Shown piece by piece: positions 6,365-9,184 of a stretch of DNA of 9,184 nucleotides (the first letter of the stretch is position 1; every line of letters begins with the position of its first letter). A program made the position numbers and the translations under genes. The notes beneath the pieces are model-generated. The model saw only the letters and a list, made by a program, of their open reading frames with translations. It was not told where the DNA came from and did not search any database. The DNA is from an uncultured Muribaculum sp. (lineage in GTDB: Bacteria; Bacteroidota; Bacteroidia; Bacteroidales; Muribaculaceae), in assembly GCA_947573015.1 (NCBI GenBank), contig CANPDS010000081.1, forward strand, positions 1 through 9,184, read 5' to 3'.

Positions 6365-7846
6365 TCAGTTTGCGAATATACCGAAGATATATTCAGGGTT
6401 CATCACAGATGTCTCAATGAGACCATTGTAGATGCATGATACAAGACCAATCAGGATGATACCGGCCACGCATACCCACATACCCAAACGTTCGGAGCAT
6501 TCGCTACGGAAAGAGGGAATCACACAAGTCTCCTGATTGTTGATGAACATAGCCTTTACCACGAGCAAATAGTAGTAAAGCGAAATGATTGTGTTGATAA
6601 GGGCTATCAATACAAGCACGTAGATAGCAGGAGTACCTGGCTCGGCTGCTGCGGCAAAGATAAAGAACTTGCTGAAGAAGCCTGCGAACGGAGGAATACC
6701 AGCCAAAGAGAACATGGCGAGCATCATGGTGAATGCAAGCTTCGGATTTGTCGAATAGAGGTTGTTGTAGCTGTCCATATCGACCTTTCCTGTCTTGTTC
6801 TCAATAGCCTGGATAACACCGAAAGCAGCAAGGTTGCTAAAGATATACACAAGAATGTAGAATATCAGCGAACCGAGACCCTGAGTAGTGGCGGCAATCA
6901 CGCCGAGCATGATATAGCCGGCCTGAGATATTGATGAGAACGCAAGGAAACGTTTGAGGTTCTTCTGACGCAGAGCGAAAAGATTGCCCACGGTGATTGT
7001 GAGGATGATCAGCGCATAGAGCATCCACTCCCAGGCGTTGCTGTAGAATGGGCCGAATACCTGAATCATGATAACGAAGAACGAGAAAGCAGCCGCTCCC
7101 TTGGAGATCACCGACAGATATGATGTGACAGTAGTGGGTGCCCCCTGATATACATCGGCAGTCCAGAGGTGGAATGGTACGAGCGATAGCTTGAAACCCA
7201 TTCCAGCGATAACAAATGCGATAGCGAGCATCAGCATAAGTCCACCGTCGGCACTTGCGGCAGCTGCAATGTCAGCAAAGTACAGAGTACCGCTGAGGGC
7301 ATATACGAACGATAGACCCATCATGAAGATTGCCGATGAGAACACGGCTGTGAGCAGGTACTTTACAGCAGCCTCATGGCTTTCGTAGCGATGCTTGTCG
7401 AAGGCCACCAAAGCTGCGAGAGGCAGCGATGCGGTCTCCAGACCAATGATGAAAAGCAGGAAGTGGCGTGCTGAAATCATCATGTACATACCGAAAAGGG
7501 TAATGAGCAGCAGTTCGTAGAACTCGCCGCGACGCACACGCATGAAATCGCTGTCGGCCCATGTCTTGGCCTGAATCAGCACGATAAGCGCACCGATGTT
7601 AAGCACGTTCTTGATGGCGGTCATCACCGGTGAAGTTGCATACATGCCGCCGAATGCGGTAGCAACTTCTTTATCCCAGGGATATACGAAGCCGGCGAGA
7701 GTCACCAGACCAAACAGGCAGATGGTGAACATCGAGAGACCACGTGGTGCCTGACGTGAGCTGAATGTGTCGAAAAGGAAGACCAATAAGATGAGGACCA
7801 GCAATCCTATCTCTTGATGCATGACCAGAAATTGTGAATAATCCAT
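6365..7846 (-). CDS. nuoN: NADH-quinone oxidoreductase subunit N (complex I, antiporter-like)
   Basis: This is a complete 493-residue integral membrane protein, normal length for NuoN, with hydrophobic segments throughout, as expected for about 14 transmembrane helices. It is one of three antiporter-like subunits of the complex I membrane arm that couple quinone reduction to proton pumping. Key charged residues are in place: Glu137 in IGLETASLP (helix 5), Lys219 in GFKLSLVPFHLW (helix 7), Lys249 in SKGA (helix 8) and Lys393 in FFSKFF (helix 12). The signature WTADVYQGAPT follows Lys219. The ATG is 11 bases after the nuoM stop, with an A/T-rich spacer (GATAATAAGAT) and no clear Shine-Dalgarno sequence. 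Order nuoM-nuoN matches the usual end of nuo operons, and a hairpin follows, so this is probably the last gene of the operon. Confidence 0.95.
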   Translation of the reverse strand: MDYSQFLVMHQEIGLLVLILLVFLFDTFSSRQAPRGLSMFTICLFGLVTLAGFVYPWDKEVATAFGGMYATSPVMTAIKNVLNIGALIVLIQAKTWADSDFMRVRRGEFYELLLITLFGMYMMISARHFLLFIIGLETASLPLAALVAFDKHRYESHEAAVKYLLTAVFSSAIFMMGLSFVYALSGTLYFADIAAAASADGGLMLMLAIAFVIAGMGFKLSLVPFHLWTADVYQGAPTTVTSYLSVISKGAAAFSFFVIMIQVFGPFYSNAWEWMLYALIILTITVGNLFALRQKNLKRFLAFSSISQAGYIMLGVIAATTQGLGSLIFYILVYIFSNLAAFGVIQAIENKTGKVDMDSYNNLYSTNPKLAFTMMLAMFSLAGIPPFAGFFSKFFIFAAAAEPGTPAIYVLVLIALINTIISLYYYLLVVKAMFINNQETCVIPSFRSECSERLGMWVCVAGIILIGLVSCIYNGLIETSVMNPEYIFGIFAN

Positions 7847-7857
7847 ATCTTATTATC

Positions 7858-9184
7858 TTACTTTGTGAGAACTTCGATAATGGGGAGGAATGATGTGTGA
7901 ATCAAATTGCTGATCCAGCCGGGGAAGCAGCCAAGACCGGCAACGCATACTATAAGTGTGATAGCCGAAAGGCGCTCCCACCATGTAGCATCGGTAAGCG
8001 ACAGATGATGTTCATCCTGCACAGGACCAAAGAGCAGCTTGCCCACGACACGCAGAATGTAGACTGCGGTGATTACAATCGAGCAGCATGCGGCAACGGT
8101 GAATGCACGGTGGAACATATCGGTGTGTTCCCAAGATCCTACGAAAATCGTCATCTCGGCAACGAAACCGGACAGACCGGGCAGACCGAGAGATGCCATA
8201 CCTGCAATTACATAGCAGACAGCAAGGAAAGGCATAATCTTCATCAAACCTCCCATGAGACGAATGTCGCGGGTGTGGGTACGACCGTAGATCATACCGA
8301 TAAGTGCGAAGAAGAGAGCAGTCATCAGACCGTGTGAGAGCATCTGAAGCACAGCACCAGTCATCGCTGTGGTATTGAGCATGAGGATAGCGAAGAGCAC
8401 CATACCGCAGTGGCTTACCGAAGAGTAGGCATTGATATACTTGAGGTCGGTCTGCACACATGCGCTGAACGCGCCGTAGACTACCGAGATACCCGTAAGT
8501 ATAAGGAATATCCATGCCAGTTCATTGGCAGCCTGAGGCATCAGGAAGATGGCAACGCGGAAGCATCCGTAACCGCCAAGCTTCATGAGCACACCGGCGT
8601 GGAGCATCGACACTGCAGTCGGGGCACAAGCATGACCGTCAGGACTCCATGTGTGGAATGGGAACATAGCACCCAATACACCGAATCCTACGAAAGTCAT
8701 CGGGAAGAGGAAATACTGCCAGCTATGTGGGATAGCCTCGTTGGCAGATATCTGCAAGAGGTTCATTGTAAGCTCACCACCCTCGGGAGCCGAGTGATAG
8801 TAGATGCCGAGTATACCGAGAAGGAGGAAAGCCGAACCACCCATAAGCATAAGGGTAAGCTTCATTGCGCTGTACTCCTTGCGACCGGTGCCCCAGAGGC
8901 CGATCAGCAGGTACATCGGGATAAGGGCAACCTCATAGAACATGAACATTGTGAACAGGTCGATCGAGATGAAGAAGCCGAACACACCTGTCGACAGAAG
9001 GATAAGCCAAAGGAAGAAGTCGCGTGGCAGCGGATCAATCTTCCATGAAGCGAAACTGCCGGCAAACACAATGATCGACGACAGGAGGAGCATGGCTACC
9101 GAAATGCCGTCAACACCAAGCGCAAGATGGATGTTGAGCGGTTTGAACCACATCCATGAGCCGGTATATAGCATCGGTGCATCG
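7858..9184 (-). CDS. nuoM: NADH-quinone oxidoreductase subunit M (complex I), 5' end outside window
   Basis: The frame stays open to the right edge: codons for Asp-Ala-Pro precede the methionine whose ATG begins at 9174, so that methionine is internal. Numbering from it, 438 residues are visible. By comparison with Escherichia coli NuoM, where the helix-5 glutamate is residue 144 (here 81), about 60 N-terminal residues are missing. The sequence matches NuoM: LGVDGISV (19-26), FYEVALIPMYLLIG with Glu81, PFHTWSPDGH (172-181), LMKLGGYG with Lys198, and LPGLSGFVAE with Glu340. It is an antiporter-like, proton-translocating subunit of the complex I membrane arm. The residue aligned with E. coli Lys234 in helix 7 appears to be Leu167 (GVLGAMFPFH), and no lysine lies between residues 130 and 197. 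The gene is followed by nuoN after 11 bases. Confidence 0.95.
   Translation of the reverse strand, partial: DAPMLYTGSWMWFKPLNIHLALGVDGISVAMLLLSSIIVFAGSFASWKIDPLPRDFFLWLILLSTGVFGFFISIDLFTMFMFYEVALIPMYLLIGLWGTGRKEYSAMKLTLMLMGGSAFLLLGILGIYYHSAPEGGELTMNLLQISANEAIPHSWQYFLFPMTFVGFGVLGAMFPFHTWSPDGHACAPTAVSMLHAGVLMKLGGYGCFRVAIFLMPQAANELAWIFLILTGISVVYGAFSACVQTDLKYINAYSSVSHCGMVLFAILMLNTTAMTGAVLQMLSHGLMTALFFALIGMIYGRTHTRDIRLMGGLMKIMPFLAVCYVIAGMASLGLPGLSGFVAEMTIFVGSWEHTDMFHRAFTVAACCSIVITAVYILRVVGKLLFGPVQDEHHLSLTDATWWERLSAITLIVCVAGLGCFPGWISNLIHTSFLPIIEVLTK

Noticed and set aside
6373..6380. TATATTCG on the minus strand as a possible GH31 promoter
   Set aside because: It differs from TAnnTTTG by one base, lies inside the nuoN coding end, has no TTTG at the -33 distance, and would put the long hairpin inside the leader.
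8410..9048. Open plus-strand frame of 212 codons opposite nuoM
   Set aside because: It is highly charged and His/Glu-rich, which is what reading antisense to hydrophobic codons yields. NuoM on the other strand is certain.

Overview
The window looks like chromosomal DNA from a member of the Bacteroidales (Bacteroidota), perhaps a gut lineage such as Muribaculaceae; the family assignment is only an impression. Three things suggest this: a secreted DUF5723-type outer-membrane protein, a lipoprotein whose mature N-terminus is acidic straight after the lipid cysteine, and start codons preceded by A/T-rich leaders without Shine-Dalgarno sequences. All five genes lie on the minus strand, so transcription runs from right to left.

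Right part (about 6365-9184): the end of a respiratory complex I operon. nuoM is cut by the right edge of the window and is followed after 11 bases by a complete nuoN. Together they encode two of the antiporter-like, proton-translocating membrane subunits of NADH:quinone oxidoreductase. nuoN is probably the last gene of the operon. The NuoM fragment appears to have leucine where Escherichia coli NuoM has the functionally important lysine 234.

Middle (about 3919-6364): the nuoN-GH31 spacer of about 100 bases is almost filled by one long hairpin. All of its non-Watson-Crick positions become G-U pairs only in minus-strand RNA, and one arm contains a run of nine G (C on the plus strand). It is followed by a gene for an exported glycoside hydrolase family 31 enzyme (alpha-xylosidase or alpha-glucosidase type) that has both catalytic aspartates. 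The gene ends at a clean intrinsic terminator at 3860-3893.

Left part (about 357-3859): an upstream region with a candidate Bacteroidota promoter and a pair of direct repeats leads into a two-gene unit. It encodes a 595-residue, beta-rich lipoprotein of unknown function and a DUF5723-family predicted outer-membrane beta-barrel. This unit ends at a strong intrinsic terminator made of a perfect 36-base palindrome plus a U run.

Far left (1-356): no gene is evident. It contains a perfect 50-base palindrome at 177-226 whose role is uncertain.

Most of the window is ordinary core or housekeeping sequence. I see no mobile element, CRISPR array, RNA gene or defence system. The items most worth a second look are the uncharacterised lipoprotein/DUF5723 pair, the wobble-paired hairpin with its G9 tract ahead of the GH31 gene, the NuoM lysine substitution and the perfect 50-base palindrome.
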